Source of the DNA: Zelonia costaricensis | Taxonomy: Eukaryota > Euglenozoa > Kinetoplastea > Trypanosomatida > Trypanosomatidae | Direction of reading: 5' to 3' | Length of the DNA: 32,796 bases | Assembly: GCA_030849075.1 (NCBI GenBank) | Contig: JASAOO010003255.1 | Span: forward strand, 1-32,796 | The notes under the pieces: generated by a model | What the model saw: only the letters and a program-made list of their open reading frames with translations | Told to the model about the DNA's origin: nothing | Database searches by the model: none | Shown: positions 17,217 to 25,410 of the stretch, one piece after another | Layout: every line of letters begins with the position of its first letter | Position numbering within the stretch: position 1 is the stretch's first letter | Translations under genes and position numbers: made by a program

Positions 17217-19130
17217 CTAGCCCGCCACCAGCGGGTGCGGCTGCCCGGCGGCGAGGGCGTCGAAGGTGGGGTAGTGCACCCCATCCCCGTAGATGGGCCG
17301 GAAGGTCGGGAACGCCGCCAGCCATGCGACGACCAGCGCGCGACGCAACCAGCACGGCATCGCGCCCCGCCACGTTCGGCACGGTGTCGTGCCGCCGCCC
17401 GCAACGCCCCCGCCGCTGCTGCGAGGACTGCTGCCGGGTGCCGCCGCGGCCGCCTCCGCCTTGAGCTCCGCGCGCACCACCGGATCCCCGGCGGGGGCGA
17501 AGAGGTCGATGAAGTTCAGCCACGCGCCGAGGTCATACGGGCTGCGGTAGAGGAAGCTGGTGGACCGGTATGTGTGCTTGCGCTTGTCGTCCACGTAGAT
17601 GCCCTCGATCACCGTCGTGTTCTCCATCACCAGGCGCCGGTTGAAGTAGAGGAAGAGGGACATGCAGAAGAAGATGATAACCGCCATACCGAGCGTCAGG
17701 ACGGTGGGGAACGACGTGAGCAGGACCCCGGATGGGCCGTACGGCATCGTCAGCGCGCGCAGCTCCGCCTCAACGGCGGCCTTGTCCGCCGCGGCCCGCC
17801 ACTTGGCGTGCAGGCGCGTCACCTCGCGCGCGTACCGAGTCTCGCGTGCGTAGCCGTACCCTCCAAAGGTCGTGGTAAGCAGGGTGCCCAGCCACAGCCA
17901 CCACACGAAAAGCAGGAAGTAGCGCTGGTTCTCGGCGTCGACGCAGTTGTTGATCCACGGGCAGTGGTGGTCCATCTTGGTGACGCACTCATTGCAAATC
18001 GCGCAGTGATGCTCGCGCGGCGCCTTGAGGCGGCGGCAGTGCTGGCAGTAGCGTCGCGGCATGTCGAGCACCCGCGCGGCGCGCAGGCGGGGCGGGTAGC
18101 GCTCCGCGATGGCAGCGATCTGCTCCAGCTCCCGCAGTGTCTCGAGACGCGCGTCGGGTGCGACGCGCTGGAGAGACGACACGGCGGCGTGGCATGGACG
18201 GCACGGCGCGGCCACACGAGCACAACCGAGGCGGCCCACGAATGCCACGGCCGCCCGCGCGCAGGACGTCACGTGCCACCGCTCTCCCTGCCGTGCCCGA
18301 GGGGCGCGCAGGGGCACATCGACGGCAGCGGGTTCGCCGTCCTCGGGCTCCGCCGCGTCCCCCGCCGGCGCACCAAACACGCGCACGACGCGAATGCCGG
18401 CCAACGTGGGCCGCTGCAGTGCGGGCAGCGGTGAAGAGGCGGTGGAGCAGCGCGACAGCGGGCTCGTTTCAACCTGGACGTCCGCCAGGCTCGGATGCGG
18501 GAGCGGAGAGGGGCCGGCGGTGAAGGCGGCACTCACCGGCGGGCCGCCGCGCCGCGTCATCCCGTCCGCGCTGCCGTGTGGGCGCGGGGTCGGTGGGGCT
18601 GCTGGCACGGCCGCAGCGGCCCCCGACACCGCGGCAGTCACGCCCCAGCCACCGCGCGTGCTGTCTACACGACGCCCCCGCATCTCCTGCTCTTCGGCGG
18701 CGTCCGCGTTGTCGTCGTCGCTACTGCCTTCGTCCTCGGTGAGCTCCGAGTCGTCGTGGGGGACGGCGTCGTGGCTCGCGGCGTACGGATCGCTATACAC
18801 GTAGTCCGCCGGTGCCTTGCCGATGCGCCGCGAGAAGGTCGTCGCACACAGGTAGTTGACGTAGATGTTGAAGGAGACGATCAGCACGAGGAGCTCGAGC
18901 AGGTAGTACGACACCGTGCCAGGCGTCGTCAGCACTGGCACCACGTTGCGGGCGAGGGTGACGACAGTCATGGTCACGAGGGCCATGCCGAGGGACACGA
19001 TAGCCCAGCTCACCACCCGCGCGGATGCGTTGAAGGACTTGACGAACCAGCGCTGCTGCAACGTCAGCCACATGGCGACGAGGTAGTTGCGCCGCCGCAG
19101 CGCATACCGCAGCAGTTCGCCATCATCCAT
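17217..19130 (-). CDS. DHHC-type protein S-acyltransferase (palmitoyltransferase)
   Basis: This encodes 637 aa from ATG 19128-19130 to TAG 17217-17219. It transfers palmitate from acyl-CoA to protein cysteines at a membrane. The cysteine-rich domain starts at Cys362 and includes the zinc-ligand Cys/His pattern, then the catalytic Asp-His-His-Cys at 387-390 followed by Pro-Trp and an Asn-Asn-Cys-Val. The usual Gly after Val is Asp here. Predicted helices are at about 38-60, 72-96, 408-430 and 472-497, the standard 2+2 topology that puts the DHHC loop in the cytosol. After helix 4 come a Glu-Asn-Thr-Thr-Val-Ile-Glu stretch in the place of the family's TTxE motif and a Tyr-Asp-Leu-Gly...Asn...Phe segment like the PaCCT region. 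The loop between helix 2 and the cysteine-rich domain is about 260 residues, acidic then low-complexity, much longer than usual. An acceptor five bases before the ATG supports this start. Confidence 0.95.
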   Translation of the reverse strand: MDDGELLRYALRRRNYLVAMWLTLQQRWFVKSFNASARVVSWAIVSLGMALVTMTVVTLARNVVPVLTTPGTVSYYLLELLVLIVSFNIYVNYLCATTFSRRIGKAPADYVYSDPYAASHDAVPHDDSELTEDEGSSDDDNADAAEEQEMRGRRVDSTRGGWGVTAAVSGAAAAVPAAPPTPRPHGSADGMTRRGGPPVSAAFTAGPSPLPHPSLADVQVETSPLSRCSTASSPLPALQRPTLAGIRVVRVFGAPAGDAAEPEDGEPAAVDVPLRAPRARQGERWHVTSCARAAVAFVGRLGCARVAAPCRPCHAAVSSLQRVAPDARLETLRELEQIAAIAERYPPRLRAARVLDMPRRYCQHCRRLKAPREHHCAICNECVTKMDHHCPWINNCVDAENQRYFLLFVWWLWLGTLLTTTFGGYGYARETRYAREVTRLHAKWRAAADKAAVEAELRALTMPYGPSGVLLTSFPTVLTLGMAVIIFFCMSLFLYFNRRLVMENTTVIEGIYVDDKRKHTYRSTSFLYRSPYDLGAWLNFIDLFAPAGDPVVRAELKAEAAAAAPGSSPRSSGGGVAGGGTTPCRTWRGAMPCWLRRALVVAWLAAFPTFRPIYGDGVHYPTFDALAAGQPHPLVAG

Positions 19131-19741
19131 GGCGACTTTCACACAAAAAAGTAGAAGAGAGAGTGAAGGGGGGGGGGTGGGCGGAGGAAGGGGGAGCGGA
19201 TGTGCTGATCGCACCTCGATGTGCGAATCAAAAACAAAATCTGGGGTAGCGTGCTTGCGTTTCTGTGGATGCGTGTGTGTGTGCGTGTGTGTGTACCCTC
19301 AGCAAATACGCTTCCACTTAGGCCCCCCTTCAACAAAGCAAGTGAGGAGGCGGTGAAGCCCAACGGGGAGGAAAGGGGGACTGCGCAGTGGTGGCAAGAA
19401 ACATGGGACAGCAAAAGGCATAGAGAGAGAGGTGGTCCACACAGGTTGGGCGCATGGTGCACGAGCGAGATGACTTGCACACACACACATACACACACAC
19501 ACAGATAGGCCTTGTCACAACTCTCGTGACACGCGAGGGACACACAGACGCGTGCGTGACCACGCAATGAAGCGCCGTGGCGGTGCCACTCGTTCATTTG
19601 TTCTTTTTCCCGTTTGCTCCGCGCTGTGGATGCCCCCGGTGTGTCGATCGCCGTGCAGCAATCCATCAACAAAAGACCACGCAACGGTGACAGAGCCACC
19701 AGGCACGACAAAAGCACACCCGCGCATAGAGGAAAACTGCG
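19131..19741. other. Intergenic region
   Basis: This 611 bp holds a G run at 19168-19177, a TG repeat near 19273-19293 and a CA repeat near 19477-19502, plus the 3' UTR of the DUF971 gene. No coding potential is visible. Confidence 0.6.
19136..19194 (-). promoter_or_regulatory. Putative spliced-leader acceptor of the palmitoyltransferase gene (5-nt leader)
   Basis: The sense strand carries a pyrimidine tract of roughly 45 bases followed by GTGTGAAAG. No other AG occurs between the tract and this AG (plus 19136-19137), which leaves a 5-nt leader before the ATG. Confidence 0.5.
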
Positions 19742-20653
19742 TCAACTCTTCGAGCTGTGCGTGCCGGCGGTGCCGCGCTGGATGCCGCTCGCGTACTTGG
19801 TCGACGGGGCGCGCTTCGGGGGGTCGCGTGGCCGGCGGCGGCGTCGCAGCTCCGTGACATAGCCGCGCATGAGTCGGTACTTGGTCGAGGGCCCAGTGAG
19901 GTAGTACAGGTACTCGTACGAGAACAGTCCGCCGTCGTGGCCGTCGGAGAAGACGAAGCGCAGTGCGTACTGGCCGACGGGAATGATCTTGTCGATGGCC
20001 ACGCCGCGGCGGCCGTAGATGACGACATCTTTGCCCGTCATCGCCCCATCCGTGCTCGGCGTGAAGGCGCGCAGGTACTCGGCCAGCGCACGGGTGCGGT
20101 GCGGCTGACCAGGGCACGGCGGCACCGGAGCAGCGCGTGGTGAGCTTGACGGGCGTGCGGCTGCAGTCGCCGCAGCGCCACTGGTGTCGGCCGCATTCCC
20201 CGCCACGTCAGGGCCGCTGCTTCCCGACGCGGTCGGTGAGGCGGACGCGTACGCGTGCCGCATCATTTCGGAGGTGCCCTCTGGCCAGGTGAAGTCGACG
20301 TACTGCCTCGACTTGTCCACCGTGATGTGCGTCGGCACAAGGCGCTGCCCGATCGTGCGCTGCGTGGCAAGCCGCTCCGCGAGAGTCTTTTCGAGCGATC
20401 GCTGCCGCTCAAAGCGCTGCCGCGGCTCCGTCACGAGCCGCTCGTCCGCGAGCCACACGTGGTCGGTGAGCTGCGACACCTTGCTCGCGACCGAGTCGCC
20501 AATCTTGCTCAGCAGCGATGAGGTGAAGCATCGGTGTGATGTGCGCAGGTGGTGCGTGAGGAGGTCCGGTGAAGTCGACGCGGCAAGACAGGCGGGGGCG
20601 GCAGTTGAGCTGCAAATTGCACCGCGCCGCACACGCAGCAGCCTGCCCTGCAT
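19742..20653 (-). CDS. DUF971 domain protein, probably mitochondrial
   Basis: This encodes 303 aa from ATG 20651-20653 to TGA 19742-19744. The open frame extends upstream through a CA/AC repeat, which is rejected as coding because an excellent acceptor lies 7 nt before the chosen ATG. The first 45 residues are rich in Arg, Ser and Ala with no acidic residue before Asp30, compatible with a mitochondrial targeting sequence. The DUF971 fold spans about 105-255: strands near 107-125, then an Ala/Ser/Pro-rich insertion of about 60 residues (131-185), then the Ala-Glu-Tyr-Leu-Arg segment at 190-195 and the diagnostic Val-Gly-Gln-Tyr-Ala ... Ser-Asp-Gly-His-Asp ... Tyr-Leu block at 226-252. The domain resembles the N-terminal part of gamma-butyrobetaine hydroxylase. 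The Cys cluster of some members is absent, as in many bacterial DUF971 proteins. A basic tail follows. The biochemical role is not known to me. Confidence 0.88.
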   Translation of the reverse strand: MQGRLLRVRRGAICSSTAAPACLAASTSPDLLTHHLRTSHRCFTSSLLSKIGDSVASKVSQLTDHVWLADERLVTEPRQRFERQRSLEKTLAERLATQRTIGQRLVPTHITVDKSRQYVDFTWPEGTSEMMRHAYASASPTASGSSGPDVAGNAADTSGAAATAAARPSSSPRAAPVPPCPGQPHRTRALAEYLRAFTPSTDGAMTGKDVVIYGRRGVAIDKIIPVGQYALRFVFSDGHDGGLFSYEYLYYLTGPSTKYRLMRGYVTELRRRRRPRDPPKRAPSTKYASGIQRGTAGTHSSKS

Positions 20654-20660
20654 CGCGACG

Positions 20661-20690
20661 CTGGAGTGGCGGGAAGAGAGAGAGAGAGCG
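20661..20690 (-). promoter_or_regulatory. Putative spliced-leader acceptor of the DUF971 gene (7-nt leader)
   Basis: The sense strand reads CTCTCTCTCTCTCTTCCC then GCCACTCCAG; the AG at plus 20661-20662 is the first after the tract and sits 7 nt before the ATG. Confidence 0.5.
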
Positions 20691-20722
20691 CGTGAGCGGC
20701 AGAAGAACGCTGCCCTTTTCGC

Positions 20723-20809
20723 CACACACACACACACACACACACTCACACACACACACAGACACTCACACACTCACACACGTGTGTGCTTGTGTGTCTG
20801 TGTTTGTGT
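20723..20809. repeat. CA repeat followed by TG-rich repeat, imperfect inverted arrangement
   Basis: About 58 bases of CA units (with CT and GA interruptions) switch at 20781 to about 30 bases of TG-rich sequence. The two arms are partly complementary around the ACACGTGT centre and could fold back. Confidence 0.85.
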
Positions 20810-21273
20810 TAGTGCCGAGCTACATGGGGAGAGGGGGGATGGGGGATGCGAGGTGATCGATCGGCTACGCATGGCCGTAGCAGACAGGAGCTCAGTGCGA
20901 CGCTTGCTCGGGTGCGCCAGGCACGCGAGTTGCGGCAAGGCGAATGCAAGTCTAGGGGATGGAAAGAGGGTGGCCGCCTGGGTGACACGCTCTCCGTACC
21001 CCCGAGCTGACGTGCGGCGCGGCAGCTGCACTTCGCTTGTGCTCGTCCCTCTCTTTAAAAGTTGTTTTTTTTTCAACGTGTGTGCGCTTGTGTCTGTGAT
21101 GGAGTGGAAAGGGCAATGAGGCGGCGCCGTGGCGTACCGGCGACGCCACGCTGACAGACGAACCTGTGCGTCCCTCCACCACAGCTCGACCACCACGCCA
21201 ACGACTGCGTGCCTCTCCATCGCCCCTCCCTAATCCCCGCTGGGGAGGCTGCGGGGGCTCGGAGGGGCGGCAC

Positions 21274-22110
21274 TCACCGCCGTGAGGCGCCGCTGCCGCC
21301 ACGCCACGTCCAGCGCCGCTCCCGCATCCCTTCGATGATGGTGTTCTCCTTCACGGCGTCCTGCTCTGTCGTGCCCCAGATGGTCTTGCGCCGGCGGCTC
21401 ACGTAGCGATCGAACCACCAGTCCCCCACCGCGCCGGGCACGACGCTGTACAGCACGCGGAAGGCGGAGCGGGTGAGACAGCGGTCGAGGTGCATGCCGA
21501 CACGGCACATGGCCGCGTAGTTCGTCGACACGAGCAGGTCCGTCTCCTCGGGCTGCACGAGCCGCACACTCGCCGCGCCGCCTGCGCCGCCGCCGACGTG
21601 GCGTGCCGACGACGCATGCGATGATGCCGCCCCGCCGTTGCCGCTGCTGCTGCTGCTGCTGCTCCCGGTGGAGCTGTGAAAGAGCGCGCGGTCGTCGGTG
21701 GCGACGCCGCCGGGCCGCATTCGAGCCAGGAAGCTCGCCGACTTTGACGGCACCTTCTCGATGAAGATCAGCACGTGGTCCTCCGGCACCGGCAGCACCG
21801 TCAGCGCGGTTCCAGGCGCTGACGTCGAGGCTGAGGCGCGACGCTGGAAGAAGGAGCGGCGCACGTCTGTGCCCTCCTGCGAGTCGAGCGAGGCGAAGTG
21901 GATGCGGTGCCGGTCCAGCCCCTCCGCCATCTCTGTCTCCACCGCGGTGGAGGCGTAGTTGAGAAAGCTAAAGAAGCTGAAGTTGCGCTCCACGACGTAG
22001 CGGACACGGGCCTGGCAGAGACGGCAGTGCCCGTCGAAGACAAGCAGGTTGCGCGGCAGCCGCTGGAGGAGCTGCCTGTAGTGCACCCCGCGAAAGCGCT
22101 TCAGTGGCAT
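21274..22110 (-). CDS. DCC-family (DUF393) thiol-disulfide oxidoreductase-like protein
   Basis: This encodes 278 aa from ATG 22108-22110 to TGA 21274-21276. The signature Phe-Asp-Gly-His-Cys-x-x-Cys lies at residues 25-32, with the redox pair Cys29 and Cys32, followed by a basic helix; this is the DCC (DUF393) motif of a thioredoxin-like fold. The C-terminal family block with Tyr-Val-Ser-Arg-Arg-Arg and a Trp-Gly follows near 240-252. The family is usually about 120-200 aa. Here the fold is interrupted by a low-complexity segment around 140-185 with seven consecutive Ser and Gly/Ala stretches. The N-terminus is basic and lacks acidic residues up to Asp26, so mitochondrial import is possible but unproven. 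The C-terminal tail contains Glu-Asn-Thr-Ile-Ile-Glu-Gly, similar to a stretch in the neighbouring palmitoyltransferase. Confidence 0.88.
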   Translation of the reverse strand: MPLKRFRGVHYRQLLQRLPRNLLVFDGHCRLCQARVRYVVERNFSFFSFLNYASTAVETEMAEGLDRHRIHFASLDSQEGTDVRRSFFQRRASASTSAPGTALTVLPVPEDHVLIFIEKVPSKSASFLARMRPGGVATDDRALFHSSTGSSSSSSSGNGGAASSHASSARHVGGGAGGAASVRLVQPEETDLLVSTNYAAMCRVGMHLDRCLTRSAFRVLYSVVPGAVGDWWFDRYVSRRRKTIWGTTEQDAVKENTIIEGMRERRWTWRGGSGASRR

Positions 22111-22123
22111 TCTGTGAGCTCGC

Positions 22124-22148
22124 GTGTGTGTGTGTGTGTGTGTGTGTG
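22124..22148. repeat. GT dinucleotide repeat in the leader of the DCC-family gene
   Basis: An uninterrupted GT/CA repeat of about 25 bases lies 13 bases upstream of the ATG on the sense strand, inside the predicted leader. Confidence 0.95.
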
Positions 22149-22172
22149 CGTGCACGCGCCTGTGCAGGTGAT

Positions 22173-22265
22173 CTCGTGCCGATAGAGTCGCGCATGTGTG
22201 TGCGCACGGGGAGCATTCCGACGGAGGGGAGGGAGGCGGGTTGAAGAAGCGAGAGAAAGAGAGAG
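22173..22265 (-). promoter_or_regulatory. Putative spliced-leader acceptor of the DCC-family gene
   Basis: Sense-strand pyrimidine tracts at plus 22219-22265 are followed, after two ATGs, by the first AG at 22173-22174. The leader would be 62 nt, contain the CA repeat, and have no upstream ATG. The distance between tract and AG is rather long, so this is tentative. Confidence 0.3.
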
Positions 22266-22875
22266 CGGCGGAACCGCGTGACAAGTGCACGTAGTGCGTG
22301 GGTGTGCAAGTTTTAAGTGTGCCTGACGGTGCCACTGTTGCCCGCGATCAAGTGAAGCACACGTCGGTGCTGCCGTGTCATTCAATTTCTCATCGACAGC
22401 ACACGCACACACGCACACGCACACGCACACAGGGAGGAGCGCAAGGAGCAGAACGGCGTTCTGTGCGGGTGAAGTGGGGAGGAGACGACCTTGTCGATTC
22501 GTTAAGGAAACAAGCCGGGGCACCATGGAAGGGGGAGGGGGAGCGCGGTCTGCAACTGCGACGCTCACGCTTACACACATGGGCGTGCAGCCATGGCGTG
22601 CGCGAGTGTGTTGCAGCGAGAGGGGCGTATGTGAGCTCCCCCAGAGCCGCCGATCGACGCGCTCGAGGTGCATCGCATGCACGCATGCGCGTGACGCGGT
22701 GCCAATGGGGGAGGAAGGAGGTGAGAACAAGAGAGGGGTGGCCGAAAGGAAAGAGGCGGCCTAGAGCTACTCGGTTGTGTCCCAGACACAGTGAAGCGAG
22801 AAGGAAGAGGGGTAGACAGATATGGAGAGAGAGGGAGGGGGAGGCGGGGCAACACGCGCGCAGTTTCTTGGGCAT

Positions 22876-22878
<3 letters not shown>

Positions 22879-22912
<34 letters not shown>
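22879..22912. repeat. CA dinucleotide repeat, 17 units
   Basis: The longest uninterrupted dinucleotide repeat in the window; a natural length-polymorphism marker. Confidence 0.97.
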
Positions 22913-22917
<5 letters not shown>

Positions 22918-23493
22918 ATCAACCACCAACAGCAACATGAGCACCGGAAGACGTCGTACATGCCATCGTCCTGCTGCGCACGGCGCATCAGACACAGCAG
23001 GCACCACAGCTCGCCATGCACAACATCACCTGCGGCGCACAAACACGCGCCCACAGGCAGCCCCACGGCAGGCCTTCACGACGGCGGGATACTACCTCGC
23101 CCACCTCTGGCCCACAAGAACCTCAAACACGCTCCGGTGTGAGAGAGAGAACGTGAGGCAGAGACGCGTCGAAAGACCGAACGGGAGAACTCAAAGCAAG
23201 GAGAAGAAGCGCTCGCAGCTTTATGGGAAAGTGGAAAGAAAAAGGAGTCAACACTGCAGCGTGCCCGGGGTGTTGGCGGGGGGGGGGTGTTGGCGGGGAT
23301 GGGCGGTAGTCACGTCGGGTTTGCCATTCACCCACATCTCTCTCTCGCTGTCTTCTACCGCGTCGCCGCCGCCGCCGTGTGTGTGACCTTCAAGTACGCA
23401 GATGCGCACCGTCCACGAGCAGGAGGAGGCGAGAAGAGAAACCCTCACCTCAGGGACAACTCCACCCGACCCGTGCGGCGCCGCGTCGCCACC

Positions 23494-24921
23494 TCACAGC
23501 TTCTCCTGATCGTACGTGGCCTTGTGTGCCTGGTAGTGCTCGACGAGGGCGGTCCGCTGCCGCTCCAGCTCCGGTGTGGGCTGCTCAAACACGTCGTCGC
23601 ACAGCGTGGAGACGGGCCAGGCCGGCAGCTTCTCCTGCCGCCGCAGCTCGCTGAGCACCTCCTTGCGCGTCTTCTCCACAATCTCCTGCGACTGCGCCGA
23701 CGTCCACCAGCCGCGCTCGTGCATGAAGCGCTCGAAGCGTTCGATAGGGCTGAAGGTCTCCGCGAAGTGCTCGATCTCGTCCCGCGAGCGGTACGCAGAG
23801 CTGTCGTCCGAGGTGGAGTGGTGCGAGAGGCGGTACGTGAGGGCCTCGACGAGTACAGGCCGGTGCTTGTTTAGGATCATCTCGCGCGCCTTACGCACCG
23901 TGTGGTAGACCGCCAGCGCATCCAGGCCGTCCACGCGGGCCGCCGGCAGCCCGTACCCGACGGCGCGGCTGAGGATGCCGTCGCCCATGTACTGGTCATG
24001 CGTCGGAGTGGAGATGGCGTACCCGTTGTTGCGCACAAAGAACAGCGTGTGCGAGCCCACCGTGCTGGCGAAGTTCAGACCGGCGTGGAAGTCGCCCTCG
24101 CTCGCGGCCCCCTCACCGAAGAAGGTGGCACAGATGCGGGCCTCGGGGATGGTGGACAGCCGTGTGCCCGGCGGCAGACCCTTCTCCAGAGCCTCGTTCT
24201 CGAGCCGGAACGCGTAGCCGGCGCCGGCGCCGTGGGGAATCTGCGTCGCGAGCGGCGAGCTGATCATCTGTGCGTGCAGGCGCTTGCTGCCGTAGTGGAT
24301 CGGCATCTGGCGGCCCTTGAGGTCGCACTCGCAGTTGCCCATGCACTGCGCAATGAACTCGGGAATCGTGTAGCCCCGGTAGGTCAGGATGCCCGACTCG
24401 CGGTACTGCGCAAAGAGCTCGTCGTTGCTGGCGAGCCCCGCGGCGGCGCCGATCACAGCCGCCTCCTCACCGAACATCGTCATGTAGAAGGAGATGCGGC
24501 CCTGCCGCTGGGCCTCGAGCATGATCTTGTCCATCGTGTTGTGCGTCAGCATCGCCGACATCATGCGCTCCGCCACGTTGCGTGTGATGACGCTCAGCTC
24601 GTCCTTGACGCGGTAGCGGAACAGCTCGCCGTGCTCGGCGCTCTGCAGCTCCACCGGCGCCTCCGCCATCGCCGCCGCGGCCTCGGCGGAGTCCATCATG
24701 TCCTCGGCCACAACGCGGCCGTGCAGGTCGAGCACGTGAAAAACAGGCGCCGCCGGGTCGGGCTCGTCGTTGAAGGTCAGCGTGCTCGTCGTCACCGGGC
24801 CGTCCTTGAAGTCCACGTTCCAAACCTTCTGCACCTGCCGGAAGGCGTCGCTCAGCGAGGCGCGACTGGCAATCGCCGCCGCCAGCGCATTGCAGCGCGT
24901 CACGCGGCAGAAACGAAACAT
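23494..24921 (-). CDS. BCKDHA: Branched-chain 2-oxoacid dehydrogenase E1 component, alpha subunit
   Basis: This encodes 475 aa from ATG 24919-24921 to TGA 23494-23496, full length for the family. With the beta subunit it forms the thiamine-diphosphate E1 enzyme that decarboxylates the 2-oxoacids of Leu, Ile and Val in the mitochondrial matrix. The N-terminus (Arg, Cys, Ala-rich, no acidic residue in the first 24) is a plausible presequence. The thiamine-diphosphate motif begins Gly-Glu-Gly-Ala-Ala-Ser-Glu-Gly-Asp at 269-277 and ends in Arg-Asn-Asn-Gly-Tyr-Ala at 297-302. The loop Ser-His-His-Ser-Thr-Ser-Asp-Asp-Ser-Ser near 366-375 matches the phosphorylation loop regulated by BCKDH kinase in animals; whether that regulation exists here is not shown. 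The Phe-Gly-Glu-Glu-Ala segment near 150 is also typical. No frameshift or missing catalytic residue is apparent. Confidence 0.97.
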   Translation of the reverse strand: MFRFCRVTRCNALAAAIASRASLSDAFRQVQKVWNVDFKDGPVTTSTLTFNDEPDPAAPVFHVLDLHGRVVAEDMMDSAEAAAAMAEAPVELQSAEHGELFRYRVKDELSVITRNVAERMMSAMLTHNTMDKIMLEAQRQGRISFYMTMFGEEAAVIGAAAGLASNDELFAQYRESGILTYRGYTIPEFIAQCMGNCECDLKGRQMPIHYGSKRLHAQMISSPLATQIPHGAGAGYAFRLENEALEKGLPPGTRLSTIPEARICATFFGEGAASEGDFHAGLNFASTVGSHTLFFVRNNGYAISTPTHDQYMGDGILSRAVGYGLPAARVDGLDALAVYHTVRKAREMILNKHRPVLVEALTYRLSHHSTSDDSSAYRSRDEIEHFAETFSPIERFERFMHERGWWTSAQSQEIVEKTRKEVLSELRRQEKLPAWPVSTLCDDVFEQPTPELERQRTALVEHYQAHKATYDQEKL

Positions 24922-25010
24922 GGGGCCGTGGCGGAGCTCTGGGTGGAACCGAGTGCAGGCGCGATCGAGGAGGAAGGGGGGCGGGGTAGTGGAGATGTGA
25001 TGCGAGGCAG

Positions 25011-25067
25011 CTAGTTAGATAGACAGAGGGGGTGGGAAGAGAGGGAGGGGATCAAGAGGGAAGAAGC
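25011..25067 (-). promoter_or_regulatory. Putative spliced-leader acceptor of the BCKDH E1 alpha gene
   Basis: About 55 bases of CT-rich sense-strand sequence end in CTATCTAACTAG; the AG at plus 25011-25012 is the first after the tract. The leader would be 89 nt. A second CT-rich stretch downstream could serve another acceptor closer to the ATG. Confidence 0.5.
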
Positions 25068-25078
25068 GCACTAGCCTT

Positions 25079-25104
25079 CACACACACACACACACACACA
25101 CACA
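25079..25104. repeat. CA dinucleotide repeat, 13 units
   Basis: Uninterrupted (CA)13 just upstream of the BCKDH E1 alpha acceptor tract. Confidence 0.95.
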
Positions 25105-25390
25105 ATTCAAAGGGAAAAACAAACAAACACGGGAGGAAGGGAAGACCGAAACGGCTGATGGCGATGGATGGGGGGAAGGTGCGCGTGTATGCGGCTGGAG
25201 GCGCACACAGAGACACACACACACACACACGCACACGAGAACCTGCCAACACACACCGTGACTGTACAAGGCAAGAGCGGTCCTATCGTGTAGCTCGCTC
25301 TGCCGGTTGGGCGGAGGGGTGGGGGAAGAGAGGATGAGGAAGGAACGCTGGCAGTACGAGGGCCCTCAACTGGAAGACAGCGCTGACAGA

Positions 25391-25410
25391 CTTCTTTTTT
25401 TTCTTCTTAG
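25391..25410 (+). promoter_or_regulatory. Acceptor-like pyrimidine tract and AG on the non-coding strand
   Basis: The plus strand reads CTTCTTTTTTTTCTTCTTAG, opposite to the direction of all genes. It is followed after two bases by an ATG at 25413 that opens a 24-codon frame ending in TAG at 25485-25487. It may be fortuitous, the complement of an A-rich UTR stretch. Confidence 0.25.

Larger units (their letters stand above)
20654..21273. other. Intergenic region with CA/TG repeat block
   Basis: This 620 bp contains the CA-then-TG repeat at 20723-20809, a 9-base T run at 21065-21073 flanked by GTTG/CAAC, and the 3' UTR of the DCC-family gene. No gene is supported. Confidence 0.6.
22111..23493. 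other. Intergenic region
   Basis: This 1.38 kb contains the leader of the DCC-family gene, a CA-type array near 22400-22431, the (CA)17 at 22879-22912, a G run at 23278-23287 and the 3' UTR of the BCKDH E1 alpha gene. Long open frames on both strands here derive from repeats. No gene is supported. Confidence 0.6.

Noticed and set aside
19742..20653. Missing zinc-binding cysteines in the DUF971 domain as a novelty
   Set aside because: Many bacterial DUF971 proteins also lack the Cys cluster, so this is within family variation.
22879..22912. Repeat arrays as a possible CRISPR or telomere-like element
   Set aside because: They are plain dinucleotide microsatellites with no spacers and no telomeric hexamers.
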